In this document: piece by piece, positions 25,301 to 34,331 of the stretch
Layout: each line of letters opens with the position of its first letter
How positions within the stretch are numbered: the stretch's first letter is position 1
Source of the DNA: Euleptes europaea
Taxonomy: Eukaryota; Chordata; Lepidosauria; Squamata; Sphaerodactylidae
Direction of reading: 5' to 3'
NCBI RefSeq assembly: GCF_029931775.1
Contig: NC_079320.1
Span: 40,044,510-40,108,509 of the forward strand
DNA: 64,000 nt
Made by a program: the position numbers and the translations under genes
Notes under the pieces: model-generated
What the model was told of the DNA's origin: nothing
The model's database searches: none
Seen by the model: only the letters and a program-made list of their open reading frames with translations

Positions 25301-28300
25301 TACAAGAACGGCGAGTCTCCCTTTTGGTTGATGTCGGAGCCAAGGAACAGAAAGTCTTGAACCGTTTCAATTTCCTCGTTGTCAATCTTAAAGTTGTGCA
25401 ATTCTCCTGTAGCCATTACTTCTGTTCTCTTGATGTTCAGCTGTAGCCCTGCTTTGGCACTTTCTCTTCTAACTTTCAGCAGCAGTCGTTTCAAGATATT
25501 GATACGTGTTACTATATGGCAGATGTATCAGAAGGGAGGCGCTTCTGGCCTTTGGCAACATCCCTGGAGCAGCTTTCCGCAGCAGGCCAGCCTGAGCTGT
25601 GCGGGGCTTGGCCGCCCGTTTCAGGATGCCTCTGAACCACCCTGAGCTTCTGGGCCCTGCCCGCTGAGGAGAGGCGAGGGTGGGCCGACCCTCCTCCCGA
25701 CCTCGCCTGCGGTACCCGCCGCCGCGGCGGAAGCAACCCGGCAAAACCCCGAAAGCCCAACCCACCGGCTGTAGGATGGGCCGGAAGCCTCGGCTGATGT
25801 CTCCCTTCGCTCATTGGCCCTTTCGCGCGGAGCGGCGGGCAGTCCCTGGCCGCCATTGGCGCCTCCAGGACCCGCCTCCCCTAAGCCCCGCCTCTTCGTC
25901 GCACCCGTTGTTTTGCAAGGCGCAAGGCGCGTGCGCTAGTGGCCGGGCAAGGGAGACTGCGCAGGCGTAGTAGCCTCCGTGGACTAGGCTAGGGTAACCT
26001 GTGCAGGTGAGTGAGCGCGTGCCGTACGGTGAAGGGAGGGGGGGGGGGAAGGAAGGGAAGCAGGGAGGGATGCTCAAGCACGAGCTCCTCTTTCCTGGGG
26101 AGTCAGGCTTGGAGCGCTGCCTTCAGGGAGGCGAGGCGACCCGTGTGTGGATGTTTTGAGGGAGGGCTGGTTTCATCCTATCTAAGCTTCATTTTGGAGG
26201 TGGGGGTGCAAAATCGTGCCTGCTGGAGAAGCAAGAGCCGCGCCCGGAAAGCTCTTCAGGGACGGGTCCCTCTCCAGTAGCAAAGATAGCCAAACGCTGA
26301 CATAATGGGGAATGAAAGAGCCTGGCACATATATCCGCCCTGCGTATGCGAGCCCCGACAGACCTTGACGTTAATACTGATCATCCACATCTTGTGCATT
26401 CTTTCTGAATTGGCTGTGTTCATGGAAGAGTTCCCCTTTCCTGTTGGATAACAGGAAATACCCCTTCTTTAGAGTAGGAAGGTATTCCAATTGTAAATAA
26501 TTCAAGCCAAGCAAACTGCAAGGTATTACACTGAACAACAATATTTATTATTGCATTTATATTGCATTTATTATTGCTTTTCTTCCACCATGCTATTCAC
26601 AGTGGCATATAAAAGCGTTCTCAAGCACCGGCTAAACCCTGATCTGCTTAGCTTGGACAAGGTCGGAGTATATACCTTGGTAGTCCCATTGTCAGAACTC
26701 CAGGACAACCTCTGGAATCAATGTGCAACAAGCTTCAGAAGTGACAAACAGATTTCTTTTAACCCTAGCCAGCTTCCCACTTTTAGAACCCTTGCTTCTG
26801 AATATTGTCCTGGTGAGCAGATTAGTAGGATTAAAATTGATAAATTACTGGAATGTAAAAATATTTGTTGTGACCAAGGATGCTCAAGGCATTTATCACA
26901 TTGTGAGAGGTATTGCAAAACATTCATTAACTGCCCTAAGAGAACAGTGTCAAGTGATTATGAATGTCCGTAATAAGATTTAAATCAGCTGCCGTTGGGA
27001 AAAAGGCAATGTGGAGTGTTTTGCCTTTAATTTGCTCTTATTAATCTTGTTTTATTTGCCAATTTATTCCTATTGTTAAAAGTGGCCTGCAACTAGATAG
27101 TAAATAAATAAAACAAGCAAGGGGTCCCTGCTGTTTTTCAGAGATGCGTGAGGTTGTTTAGTCTTGTGTGTTGGAGTCTGGATGACTAATGTAACCCATC
27201 CAAAATATTAAGCTAGAAAACTGGCTCTGTTAATATGCGTGTCATTTATGGTGTTTCCCCCTTTTAAACAGAACACATCTCTGAAGTACAGGATTCAAGA
27301 GTGGAGAAGATTCATTCAACCATGATGAATGCGGATATGGATGGTAGATGGCATTTTACTCCTTTTTTGTGTTCACTTATTCATGAAAATGTTTAGCTGT
27401 TCTCAAGATTATCTATTTCTTAACAGCTGTTGAGGCTGAAAATCAAGTGGAATTGGAAGAGAAAACGCGGCTTATTAATCAGGTTTTGGAACTGCAACAT
27501 ACACTTGAAGGTTAGTGGCTTAACTTATTTACAAGCAGTTACATATACAAACAGCAGTCTTCTACCCTGTTTAACCTGATCAATGTCCAGGCAGACCAGG
27601 TGACTTCAGGTGTGAGCGTGGGTTGTAGTTTTACCAACGCACTGACAATCTACAGGTCTGGGTACCAATAACCCCGGGAGAAAGTGTCTGGCCCCTTGAA
27701 CAGAGGCATAGAAATTAAAGGAAGATAAAACACCCCATTAGGTGGTGCCCATTTTATTTAGCGCAATAACTGGTGTTGTGTGTGCTGTTGTTTGAACTTA
27801 GGTGGGGTCAGCAGCTGATCACATTTGTGCCCGGCAGGGTGTGTTTCATATGGGATTCTTTGAAGGCGAAATGGAAAGCTTCATGGTTAAGCAGGGATTT
27901 AAAGGTGGATTTCCTGCATCCAAACCAAGTGCTGTGCCACTACACTGAGCTGTTTTGTTTTTAGTGTAAACATATTAGAACTAGGTAATTACTGGTTAAC
28001 TTGCTAAGATGCCTGTGGGTGTCATAAGTGGGGGAGAAATCAGAAGAGACTTAGAATCCTGGTCAGAAGACAAGAAACAAAGTCATAGTTTGTGGTTTTG
28101 GATGCCATGGTGCTAGAGTTTGTTGCAAACCAGGAAGACACACTAGCTTAACACTAATCAGTGAACTTCTCTATCTGGCCTTACAGATCTGTCTGCCAGA
28201 GTCGATGCTGTTAAAGAAGAAAACCTGAAACTGAAATCAGAGAATCAAGTTCTTGGACAATATATAGAAAATCTTATGTCTGCCTCTAGTGTTTTTCAGA

Positions 28301-28329
28301 CTACTGACACAAAAAGCAAACGGAAGTAA
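13331..28329 (+). CDS. SCOC: SCOC, short coiled-coil protein (four coding exons)
   Basis: SCOC is a small Golgi- and cytosol-associated coiled-coil protein. In mammals it binds ARL1-family GTPases and works with FEZ1 and UVRAG in autophagy control. Exons 13331-13394, 27272-27343, 27427-27510 and 28187-28329 join in phase with GT-AG introns to give 120 residues. The last 82, starting MMNADMDAVEAENQ, carry the leucine-heptad coiled coil ([13 protein letters not shown], then [17 protein letters not shown]) and end DTKSKRK. This region is nearly identical to human SCOC as I recall it. The first exon encodes [20 protein letters not shown], clearly related to the upstream first exon of one human isoform. 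An in-frame TGA at 13322-13324 and a good Kozak context (gaaaATGg) support that start. Transcripts from the CpG island would start at the ATG at 27322. The gene lies tail to tail with CLGN. Confidence 0.95.
13935..14264 (-). mobile_element. tRNA-derived SINE, full length
   Basis: The head is at the right end (plus-strand ccactacaccacgctggctctc) and the body includes caaggtcacccagctggc. The tail is at the left end, tttttatatgccgactttttc next to an AAG repeat. A part of the head region is present twice (the phrase about aatccggttctccagatcag recurs). It lies in SCOC intron 1. Confidence 0.8.
14827..15126 (-). mobile_element. Sauria-type tRNA SINE, full length
   Basis: The tail (plus-strand aggacccctgtgcaagcacc) is at the left and the tRNA-like head (ctcagagccatggggctc) at the right. 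The central phrase gaccgacctcggaaggatgg is intact. It lies in SCOC intron 1. Confidence 0.85.
15127..17337. other. SCOC intron 1 sequence, nothing recognised
   Basis: AT-rich intron without recognisable exons or repeats. A 19-base phrase (ttttctgggtcctgctgta) occurs twice in a row near 16850-16890. Confidence 0.4.
17338..17436 (-). mobile_element. LINE tail with (CA)n
   Basis: Plus-strand ccaaggcagctaacaaaacag followed by a CA repeat resembles the reversed 3' tail of CR1/L2-like LINEs, as at 36610. Confidence 0.4.
17465..17660 (-). mobile_element. tRNA-derived SINE, diverged
   Basis: Body phrases ggttaggctgagagattatg and agcccaaaggcacccaatgagc match the tRNA SINE at 13935-14264. The head at the right end is degraded. 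Confidence 0.65.
17700..18615 (-). mobile_element. Probable LTR, GC-rich, minus strand
   Basis: Read on the minus strand, a GC-rich upstream part is followed by a TATA-like cctatttaaggcccc (about 18245). A poly(A) signal (AATAAAGCTGTGGCC, about 17810) comes next, then a T-rich end. This order is that of an LTR. A purine-rich direct repeat (agggagggagagcag, three times) lies at 18160-18205. I found no TG...CA ends with a target duplication, so the limits are approximate. There is no adjoining internal region, so it is probably a solo copy. Confidence 0.45.
18616..19626. other. SCOC intron 1 sequence, nothing recognised
   Basis: No exon or repeat recognised. Short open frames without motifs. 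Confidence 0.35.
19627..20213. mobile_element. Foldback element with inverted arms, split by a hAT MITE
   Basis: The left arm reads aaaacagaagtccagtggca and the right end holds its reverse complement, tgccactggacttctgtttt. The middle has agctctt...gaactgagct pairs, so the element folds on itself. The hAT MITE at 19669-20029 inserted into the left arm. The single-arm insertion at 10661-10788 belongs to the same general family. Confidence 0.65.
19669..20029 (+). mobile_element. hAT MITE, full length
   Basis: It starts CAGGGGTTCCCAGTG and ends GGTTGGGGACCCTTG, imperfect terminal inverted repeats of hAT type. The flanks CTCTAACA (19661-19668) and GTCTAACA (20030-20037) are an 8-base target duplication with one change, as expected for hAT. 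It is 361 bp and non-coding. Confidence 0.85.
20225..20573. mobile_element. MITE with ACCGTATTTT ends and internal inverted copies
   Basis: The left end accgtattttcccgtgtataag and the right end (reverse complement accgtatttttccatgtataag) are inverted repeats. The same phrase recurs internally (cttatacatgg, ccgtattattccatgtataag), so the element is built of several inverted segments. The interior is a purine-rich repeat around ggggcccatggg. The superfamily is not certain. Confidence 0.7.
20574..21838. other. SCOC intron 1 sequence, mostly unrecognised
   Basis: Around 21100-21180 the minus strand reads tctgaagaagtatgctctgg followed by aaaagcttatgctataa, a diverged relative of the foldback retroposon arms. 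The rest was not recognised. Confidence 0.35.
21839..22043 (-). mobile_element. 5S-rRNA-derived SINE
   Basis: The 5S-like head is at the right end: plus-strand tcctgcttagcttctgagatc is the reverse complement of the 5S internal promoter region. The body has ttcaaggcaagtaacattcag and the left end has the BovB-like tail (gtcatcaagttgcag). It is complete but old. Confidence 0.85.
22664..23735 (+). mobile_element. CR1/L2-clade LINE, 3' part of reverse transcriptase and tail
   Basis: Translation shows the reverse transcriptase YADD box region (HQYADDM, near 22715), then [10 protein letters not shown]. The C-terminal LDYCNLL...[17 protein letters not shown] region (near 23100-23190) follows. The 3' tail runs to an AT-rich end near 23735. 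The copy is 5' truncated and has stops, as usual for a dead LINE. Confidence 0.85.
24032..24328 (+). mobile_element. Sauria-type tRNA SINE, full length
   Basis: The head gctccgtagcgcagagtgg, A and B boxes (gagttcgatccc at about 24091), central domain (ttccgaggtcggtaaaatg) and tail (gcttgcacaggggacctt) are all present. It is the best plus-strand copy for reading the family's structure. Confidence 0.9.
24677..25492 (-). mobile_element. BovB (RTE) LINE, 5'-truncated, with target duplication
   Basis: The minus-strand translation carries the C-terminal part of the BovB reverse transcriptase polyprotein ([65 protein letters not shown], then MSRKRLDGT at the end). The tail (ggcgaccctatgaatg reversed) ends in a GT/CA repeat. 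The copy is flanked by a perfect 11-base target duplication, AAGATATTGAT, at 24666-24676 and 25493-25503. A 65-bp element interrupts it at 25251-25315. Confidence 0.93.
25251..25315 (+). mobile_element. 65-bp fragment of the 33461 foldback family inside BovB
   Basis: The phrase caagaccatggtcccacagc followed by ccggatagcctacaagaac matches the outer end of the arms of the element at 33461-33903. It is flanked by a 10-base target duplication, TCTCCCTTTT (25241-25250 and 25316-25325). Removing it restores the LINE reading frame. Confidence 0.85.
25560..26290 (+). promoter_or_regulatory. SCOC: CpG island, downstream SCOC promoter
   Basis: This is the clearest CpG-rich stretch among the host gene parts of the window. 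Inverted CCAAT boxes (ATTGG) lie at 25813-25817 and 25855-25859, with GC boxes around them and no TATA box. These are marks of a broadly active promoter. A good splice donor (GCAG|GTGAGT) follows at 26007. Confidence 0.8.
25930..26006 (+). other. SCOC: SCOC noncoding alternative first exon (probable)
   Basis: The right end is fixed by the donor gtgcag|gtgagtg at 26006/26007. The left end (transcription start) is only estimated. Joined to the exon at 27272, it has no ATG before the one at 27322, giving the 82-residue form. Confidence 0.6.
26007..27271. other. SCOC intron between the CpG-island exon and the first shared exon
   Basis: No exon recognised. The open frame of 140 codons at 26551-26973 has no recognisable motif. 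An AT-rich LINE-like tail (taaataaataaaac) ends near 27115. Confidence 0.4.
27272..27343 (+). CDS. SCOC: SCOC exon, first shared coding exon
   Basis: The acceptor is cttttaaacag|aacac and the donor gatg|gtagat. It encodes [17 protein letters not shown], then MMNADMD. The first 17 residues are used only by the upstream-promoter form and are less conserved than what follows. Confidence 0.92.
27427..27510 (+). CDS. SCOC: SCOC exon, coiled coil first half
   Basis: Acceptor ttaacag|ctgttg, donor gaag|gttagt. It encodes [19 protein letters not shown] followed by VLELQHTLE, with leucines spaced in heptads. Confidence 0.95.
28187..28329 (+). CDS. SCOC: SCOC last coding exon
   Basis: Acceptor ccttacag|atctg. 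It encodes [20 protein letters not shown], then [26 protein letters not shown] and TAA at 28327-28329. It completes the coiled coil and the basic C-terminus. Confidence 0.96.
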
Positions 28330-28789
28330 GGCATGGATAACCAAATTGTAACATTGTATTGCTGCTGCTTTTGTTTTGTTTTGAATTGCATCGGCTACAT
28401 GAGTTAATACCCTAGTTTGTAGCATCATTGAATATTGAAAGATGTAATGGCAGTTCTAGACAGTTAAGGTCATCATGAACAACTGGACTGTGCAAGTATG
28501 TAGTATTAGCTTTTGGCAATGTGCAAAGATAGTGTAGAGGAAAATATTTATTTTACAGTTCGAAGATGAGTGCTTTTGAAATTGAACTATGCTTTTGTGT
28601 TAAGCAAACATGTTATACTGACAACTACTTTAAATATCTCAATTTTTACTGTGGTACTATTCACTAGCAAACAGAGTGTTGTGTAGAGTGGTGTGAACAT
28701 TCTTGTTTGGAATGAGCTATTTGCATGACTTTCCCTTGGCTCCAAAACAAAGGTTAAACCAAACAAAAGGAAGTATTCTTACAGTGTAT

Positions 28790-29103
28790 AGTCAGTTTGT
28801 GGAACTCACTGCCACAGGATGTGGTCGTGGCCGACAACGTGGAAGGCTGTAAAAGGGGAGTGGACAAATTCATGGAGGACTGGGCTATCAATGGCTACTA
28901 ATCATGATGGCTGTCTACTCCCTCTAGTAGCAGAGGTAGCATGTCTCTTTAAATCAATTGCTGGGGAGCACAGAAAGGATAATGCTGTTGCAGTCTTCTT
29001 GTTTGTGGGCTTCCTAGAGTTAGCTGGTTGGCCACTCTGTGAACAGAATGCTGGACTACGTGGGCCTTTGGTCTGATCCAGCATGGCTCTTCTTATGTTC
29101 TCT
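28790..29103 (+). mobile_element. CR1-like LINE 3' end
   Basis: The phrases gtggaactcactgccacagg, ggtctgatccagcatggctc and the end ttcttatgttctc are those of squamate CR1-like 3' ends. The copy lies downstream of the SCOC stop and may be part of its 3' UTR. Confidence 0.8.
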
Positions 29104-29730
29104 TTCTCTGTCTCATGCCATTTGTAAGTACACACACTTCTTAATCCCATTTCACATTCCAGCAGGAAAATGGTAAATAATTTGCCTTTTCGGCAAGTAT
29201 TTTAAACTACTTAAAGGTTGGTAATAGAACATCATCTTTTGCAATATTTTTAAAACTGAAGACTTCAAAAAGGGTAGACTTTGGTTTTTAGAAAAGAAGC
29301 ATGGGAAGAGGTGCTGCTCTTTGAGGAAGCAATTCTCTGACCTTTACAGTGTCGGTCTTTCCCTGTTAAGATAATATTTAGTTATACTGCAGTATTTATT
29401 TGCCAGTTGTAATGTTTTAAAATAGTAGGCATGCTGCTGAATTTTCACTAAAGTTGGATGATTTCACAACAAACCACGAGTGGAGCTTGTAGAACATGAA
29501 TTTTCCATCTCCCCCTGCAGCCTCATATGACTGCTGAAAAGCTCCTCCTGAGGATCCAGGGTGGTGGTGCCTGGGGCAAGGCAATATGTCACATTGGGGG
29601 GATACATTGGTGTGTGGGAGAACCCAACACTTGTGTGAGTGGAAGTACCTGCTCAAACGGGCAAATTTGGATCAAAGTTCTTCCCCCACCTTTGCATCTT
29701 TCCCATCAACTGCTAGTGCTTTTTTAAAAA

Positions 29731-30023
29731 AGTAAAGGACCCCTGTGCAAGTCCCGGGTCATTCCTGACCCATGGGGTGATGTCACATCCCGACATTTAC
29801 TAGGCAGACTTTGTTTACGGGGTGGTTTGCCAGTGCCTTCCCCAGTCATCTTCCCTTTACCCCCAGCAAGCTGGGTACTCATTTTACCGACCTCGGAAGG
29901 ATGGAAGGCTGAGTCAACCTTGAGCCGGCTACCTGAAACCAACTTCTGTTGGGATTGAATTCAGATCATGAGCAGAGCTTGGACTGCAGTACTGCAGCTT
30001 ACAACTCTGTGCCACGGGGCTCT
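29731..30023 (-). mobile_element. Sauria-type tRNA SINE, full length
   Basis: The tail is at the left (plus-strand aggacccctgtgcaagtcc), the central domain (gaccgacctcggaaggatgg) is intact and the tRNA-like head (gtgccacggggctcttc) is at the right. Confidence 0.85.
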
Positions 30024-31464
30024 TCACTGCTCTTTAGCGGGTAGAAAATTTGATTTGCCTTTCAGGTTCGGAATAGAGCTAGAATTTTCAAAGCACAAGG
30101 CCCGTCCCTCTCTAAAGAAATACTAGCCACCGCTAGAGGAATTTGTGTCATAGTTCTGATCCCAACCAATAATGTCCTCGCCATCAATTCAGGCTTCCAC
30201 CTCAGCAGACTTAACCTATTCCAGTGCACTGCAAAGGAACTAGCAAGGGAATCAGTTACTTGCATGCGTCCATACACAAAGCCTGCTGTCTGTAAATAGG
30301 CAACTTGCTTACATTTTATGGTTCTGATACAGATATTTGTTCTGGATGACTATTTTGCAGTGTAGGAGGATTGGGGAAGATGATTGAGGGCCGGGCAATG
30401 TAAGTTGGGGGGGGGGGGGAATCTAGCTTGGCCTGTTCTTAGTTGTGTTTTGAAATCCCTTGTTACAACTTTTTGCTTACTTCTTGGTTAAGGGATGGAA
30501 TTTAACATCCACCTTTAGCAAAAGGTCATTTCTTTGGGGCAGGTTGGCAGCTTTCTGTCCTTGGGATTAGATACCTGGCAAAAGTCAATGAGAGGTCACC
30601 CCAAATCAGTATTACTCCTTCAGAATTCAGTGTTTACATAGCATAAGCTAGTGGTGTCCTCAGATTCTGGCTGCCAGTACTATAATTAAATCCTTGCACA
30701 ACTTGGCTTAAAAAGCTATCCTTTGAGACATGAGTTAAAGTTTCCCCCTGACAACCTGGGAATGTAGATATTATAGTAAAGCATTCTTAAAGTGACTTGT
30801 GTGTGGCCAATCACTGAGACTTCATGGGAGGACCATGCCAACTTTCTAGCTTCAGGCAGTCTTTTCTACATCAGGTACAGACAATGTACTGCAGAGGATT
30901 GTGGGGCATAGTTCATGTCAGGCGTTGGTCAAAGCATAGTATGCCTCACCTGTTTCCTGTGAATTGAGCATCCTATAATATACCCAATGATCCCCTGTAG
31001 GTGTATTTTGCAGGGGTATGTTGGTGAAGCTGGGTAAACTGTTTTTCAGGTAAAATGTGTCCACACTGCTGCTGTTCACACTGAGCCCCCCCCCCCCCTG
31101 TTTACTAGAACAGTTTGAAAATTTGTTTCTACTGAATGGAGAATTCATTTGGTGGTGTGTGCCTGTCACCAATTGGCCATGTAGTAATCAGTGCAAATTC
31201 TAGTGATGGTCAGATTTTAGAAGTGGCAGGGGGGGGGGGAGATAAGCCATTGAGCTTTGCCTGGCCAAGCCCCACTTTCAATTTCAGTATGGGTTCTAGT
31301 GGCTTGGCACCAACCCTCTTGCCAATTTTCTTCCTTTCTCAAATGGCAAGGGAGAAGTGCAGCCGAGCGCTGTTTCTAAATTATGCCTGTAGTTTCCCAC
31401 TTTCTGCAATGAAGGCTTCTGAGCATACATACAGCCTCCATTGTCAATGGACCTGTGTATTTAG
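30024..31464. other. Downstream of SCOC, nothing recognised
   Basis: No gene recognised. Homopolymer runs of G near 30405 and C near 31085 may be assembly-sensitive. The phrase tttcccactttctgcaatga at about 31392 is found inverted near 31717-31742. Confidence 0.35.
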
Positions 31465-31692
31465 ATAGCCACCATGTTTTAGTGGTTAGAGTGCTGGACT
31501 AGGACCTGGAAACCTGTGTTCAAATCTCTACTTCTACTGCTGTGGAAACTTGGTGGGTGACCATGGGCGAGTCACATGCACTCCTACTCACAGGAGTGTT
31601 ATAAGGATAAAATGGAGGAGTGGCGAACAGTGTTGTAAGCTGCTATGGGTGCCGATTGGCGGAAAAAGTGGGGTATAGAATAAATATTTAAA
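31465..31692 (+). mobile_element. tRNA-derived SINE with LINE-type tail
   Basis: Head with tagtggttagagtgctggac (A box) and tgttcaaatctct (B box), body gggcgagtcacatgcactc, tail ggggtatagaataaatattt. Complete, moderately diverged. Confidence 0.8.
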
Positions 31693-32848
31693 TTCAGCTA
31701 GGGCAGGTTGTCCATCGCTTGCCTTCACTGCAGAAAGTGAGAAATGGACACAAAAAAGCTCTTTGTCTCCCAGCCTGCAGTTCGGGAAAGAAGAGGAGAG
31801 TGGCCAGTTGAAGGGCCCTCCTGTAGAAGCTGGCTTAGAAGAACGATTCAGTAACGTAGCCAAGTGGTTATTATAGGGGCTTGGCATTGAAGAACTCTTT
31901 GAAAACACATGAATACACTCCCATTTTCTACGAAGGCTGGAGCATCTACCCTGTTGCAAATTAAAAACGACGGATTTGGGCCATCATTAACCCTTTCTAG
32001 TTCCACTTGCAGATATGGGCTAACAAGGGGCAATGCTCATGGAACAGTCCAACAAGGAGTTGATGGGCAGAACCCTGCCCGCTTTTGGGGAGGGGTACTG
32101 TGTCCCCCTACTACCAGTTCAGCACTAAACCCTGAAACTGTTAATGTGCGGGCATGCCATCTAGGTATGACTAGGTAGCTTGTTAATGTACTACTGAACT
32201 TTGGTATACTAGATATAGTTATGTTGTTAAAAGATCCTTCAATCCCACTATTGTGGCCTTTTTGTTTATCTACCAAGCGTGCTGTATTCCAGAACTTATA
32301 TGAAATAAAAGCTTTCGTTTATCTAATTTGGTCTGTTAGCATCTTTACTAGTTTGTATCTTATACTACACACTGGGATAAAGTAGAAAATTCAAGCATGT
32401 TTCTGCCTTTGCTTTCTTTGCACTAGTTGAGAGGATACAAGTGAAATTCTGCAAGGAATTGCAGAGGCAGAAATAGGTCTTTTGCTGCTTCCCATACCTC
32501 CCCTTGCTCAAGCTCCTTTGCATCTTACTAGCACAAGAGGCCCACTTCAGATGGCCTCAGTACTTACGTAGCCAGCCCGAAAGGCTTTGGATTGCTGGAG
32601 GGGGTGACATAATCTTGGGAAGAAAGGATTGGCTTGGTGTGTATGACTAACTCACGACTGGATGAGTTAGATACCATGATTTTGTATAACTACAGCAGCC
32701 AACCCTGAACTGGGGATGGGGAAGTAGGGTTGCCAGTTTGCATTTTTTTTTCTCAGGTTATAGTATAAACAGTGGTCAGAACTGATTGTGTATATCTCGC
32801 GTTGGGTTACAGGGAGTTTGTAGCTTCTGTTGGTGTGTAGTCTGCCTA
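31693..32848. other. Downstream of SCOC, mostly unrecognised
   Basis: No coding region recognised. It contains the possible SCOC poly(A) site at 32304. Confidence 0.35.
32304..32309 (+). terminator. SCOC: Possible SCOC poly(A) signal
   Basis: AATAAA followed within 30 bases by the GT-rich ttggtctgttagc. It is about 4 kb past the stop codon, so an earlier variant signal could be the main one. Confidence 0.3.
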
Positions 32849-33034
32849 TCTCACATGAAGCTGCTTTATAGTGAATCAGACCCTTGGTCCATCAAAGTCA
32901 GTATTGTCTACTCAGACCAGCAGAGGTCTTTCACATCACGTACTTGCCTAGTCCCTTTAATTGGAGATGCTGGGGATTGAACCTGGGACCTTCTGTATGC
33001 CAAGCAGATGCTCTACCAGTGAGCCACAGCACTC
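32849..33034 (-). mobile_element. tRNA SINE with CR1-type tail
   Basis: On the minus strand the head gtggctcactggtagagcatc with B box ggttcaatcccc resembles a tRNA. The far end (plus-strand cacatgaagctgctttatag) matches the reverse of CR1-like 3' ends such as that at 28790-29103. Confidence 0.75.
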
Positions 33035-33460
33035 TCACTGCTGAATACACTTAATGAGCTGGTGGAGGTAGTCTTTGTGACAGGATCATGTATCTGCCCC
33101 AGGGGGTCCTCAGCTTTAATACTTTTGCATGATTCTTTGCTGGTAAAATCTCTTGGCCCTGTTCTGACCTGCATGTCAGTTTCAGTATAGATGGGGTAGT
33201 AGAGGTGTCAAATGTCCTATCTGGTAATTCTATGGACAACTTTGGCTTGGTATCTGTGAATTATGTTCACAAGATCTTGGGTTTGGCTAGGCAAAATCTA
33301 GCAGATGAGGTAAAGACAAATGTTATTAATAACTGTCCAAGACAGCTGACGGAATGTTGTAATTGGAAAGCTGCTGAAAAAGTTTTCCCATGATAAAGCA
33401 GCAGCCATCTTCCCTCCCCCCACCACTTTGCAATTCAGTATCATAGCAATGTAACAGGTT

Positions 33461-33903
33461 GGTTCTTGTAGGTTATCCGGGCTGTGTAACCGTGGTCTTG
33501 GAATTTTCTTTCCTGATGTTTCGCCAGCAACTGTGGCAGGCATCTTCAGAGTAGTAACACTGAAGGACAGTGTCTCTCAGTGTCAAGGGTGTAGGAAGAG
33601 TAATATATAGTCAATGGTTCCATATTAACATACCATACCCTCATTAGCACATTATCTTGATACTTACAGGACAATACTTTTGCAGGACAATACTCAGCTC
33701 AAACCCAACCCCTTTCTGACTATATATTACTCTTCCTACACCCTTGACACTGAGAGACACTGTCCTTCAGTGTTACTACTCTGAAGATGCCTGCCACAGT
33801 TGCTGGCGAAACGTCAGGAAAGAAAATTCCAAGACCACGGTTACACAGCCCGGATAACCTACAAGAACCAATGAACTCTGACCGTGAAAGCCTTTGACAA
33901 TAT
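33461..33903 (+). mobile_element. Young foldback retroposon, 153-bp inverted arms, 13-bp target duplication
   Basis: Arms 33461-33613 and 33717-33869 are inverted copies with about one mismatch in 153 bases. They are separated by a 103-bp middle and followed by a 34-bp tail (gaccgtgaaagcctttgac). The flanks carry a perfect 13-base duplication, AATGTAACAGGTT (33448-33460 and 33904-33916). A long duplication with a one-sided tail is typical of target-primed retroelements, and inverted end copies are known in Penelope-like elements. That assignment is inference. It carries no protein gene. Confidence 0.85.
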
Positions 33904-34204
33904 AATGTAACAGGTTCTCTGAATTTCGTTGTTTTTTAAGGGTGTAACCCGTTTTCTTCCAGAAATATAAAGGAAATGCATATCCCTTTAAAGAAGGGGC
34001 AATAGGCTTTTAAAAAAATGTATGTTGAGAATTCAGAAAACCTGTACACATATTGTTAACTTTATAACAATATTGAATTGCAATTTTTTTTAAAAGCCCT
34101 CTGGTGGTGGTAGGAGGAAATGGCCACTACAGGGACTTAGGGAAATCTCTCCCCCACACACAAGCAGCAGCCTTCTAGGATTTAGTGCACTCTCTCCCAA
34201 AGAT

Positions 34205-34331
34205 TTTCAGTAAAGTAGTTCTTTCAGCCCACTTGGAGGCAGGCAATAGCAAACTACCTCTGAACATCTCTTGCCTTGAAAACCCTACGGGGTCGCCATA
34301 AGTGAGCTGTGACCTGACGGCACATACACAC
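34205..34331 (+). mobile_element. 5S-type SINE, 3' half
   Basis: The phrases aggcaggcaatagcaaactac, ccttgaaaaccctacggggt and the tail gacggcacatacacac match the 3' half of the full copy at 42931-43142. The 5S head is missing. Confidence 0.75.

Noticed and set aside
26551-26973. 140-codon open frame in the SCOC intron as an extra exon
   Set aside because: No motif, no matching splice sites in phase with the SCOC exons, and SCOC assembles fully without it.
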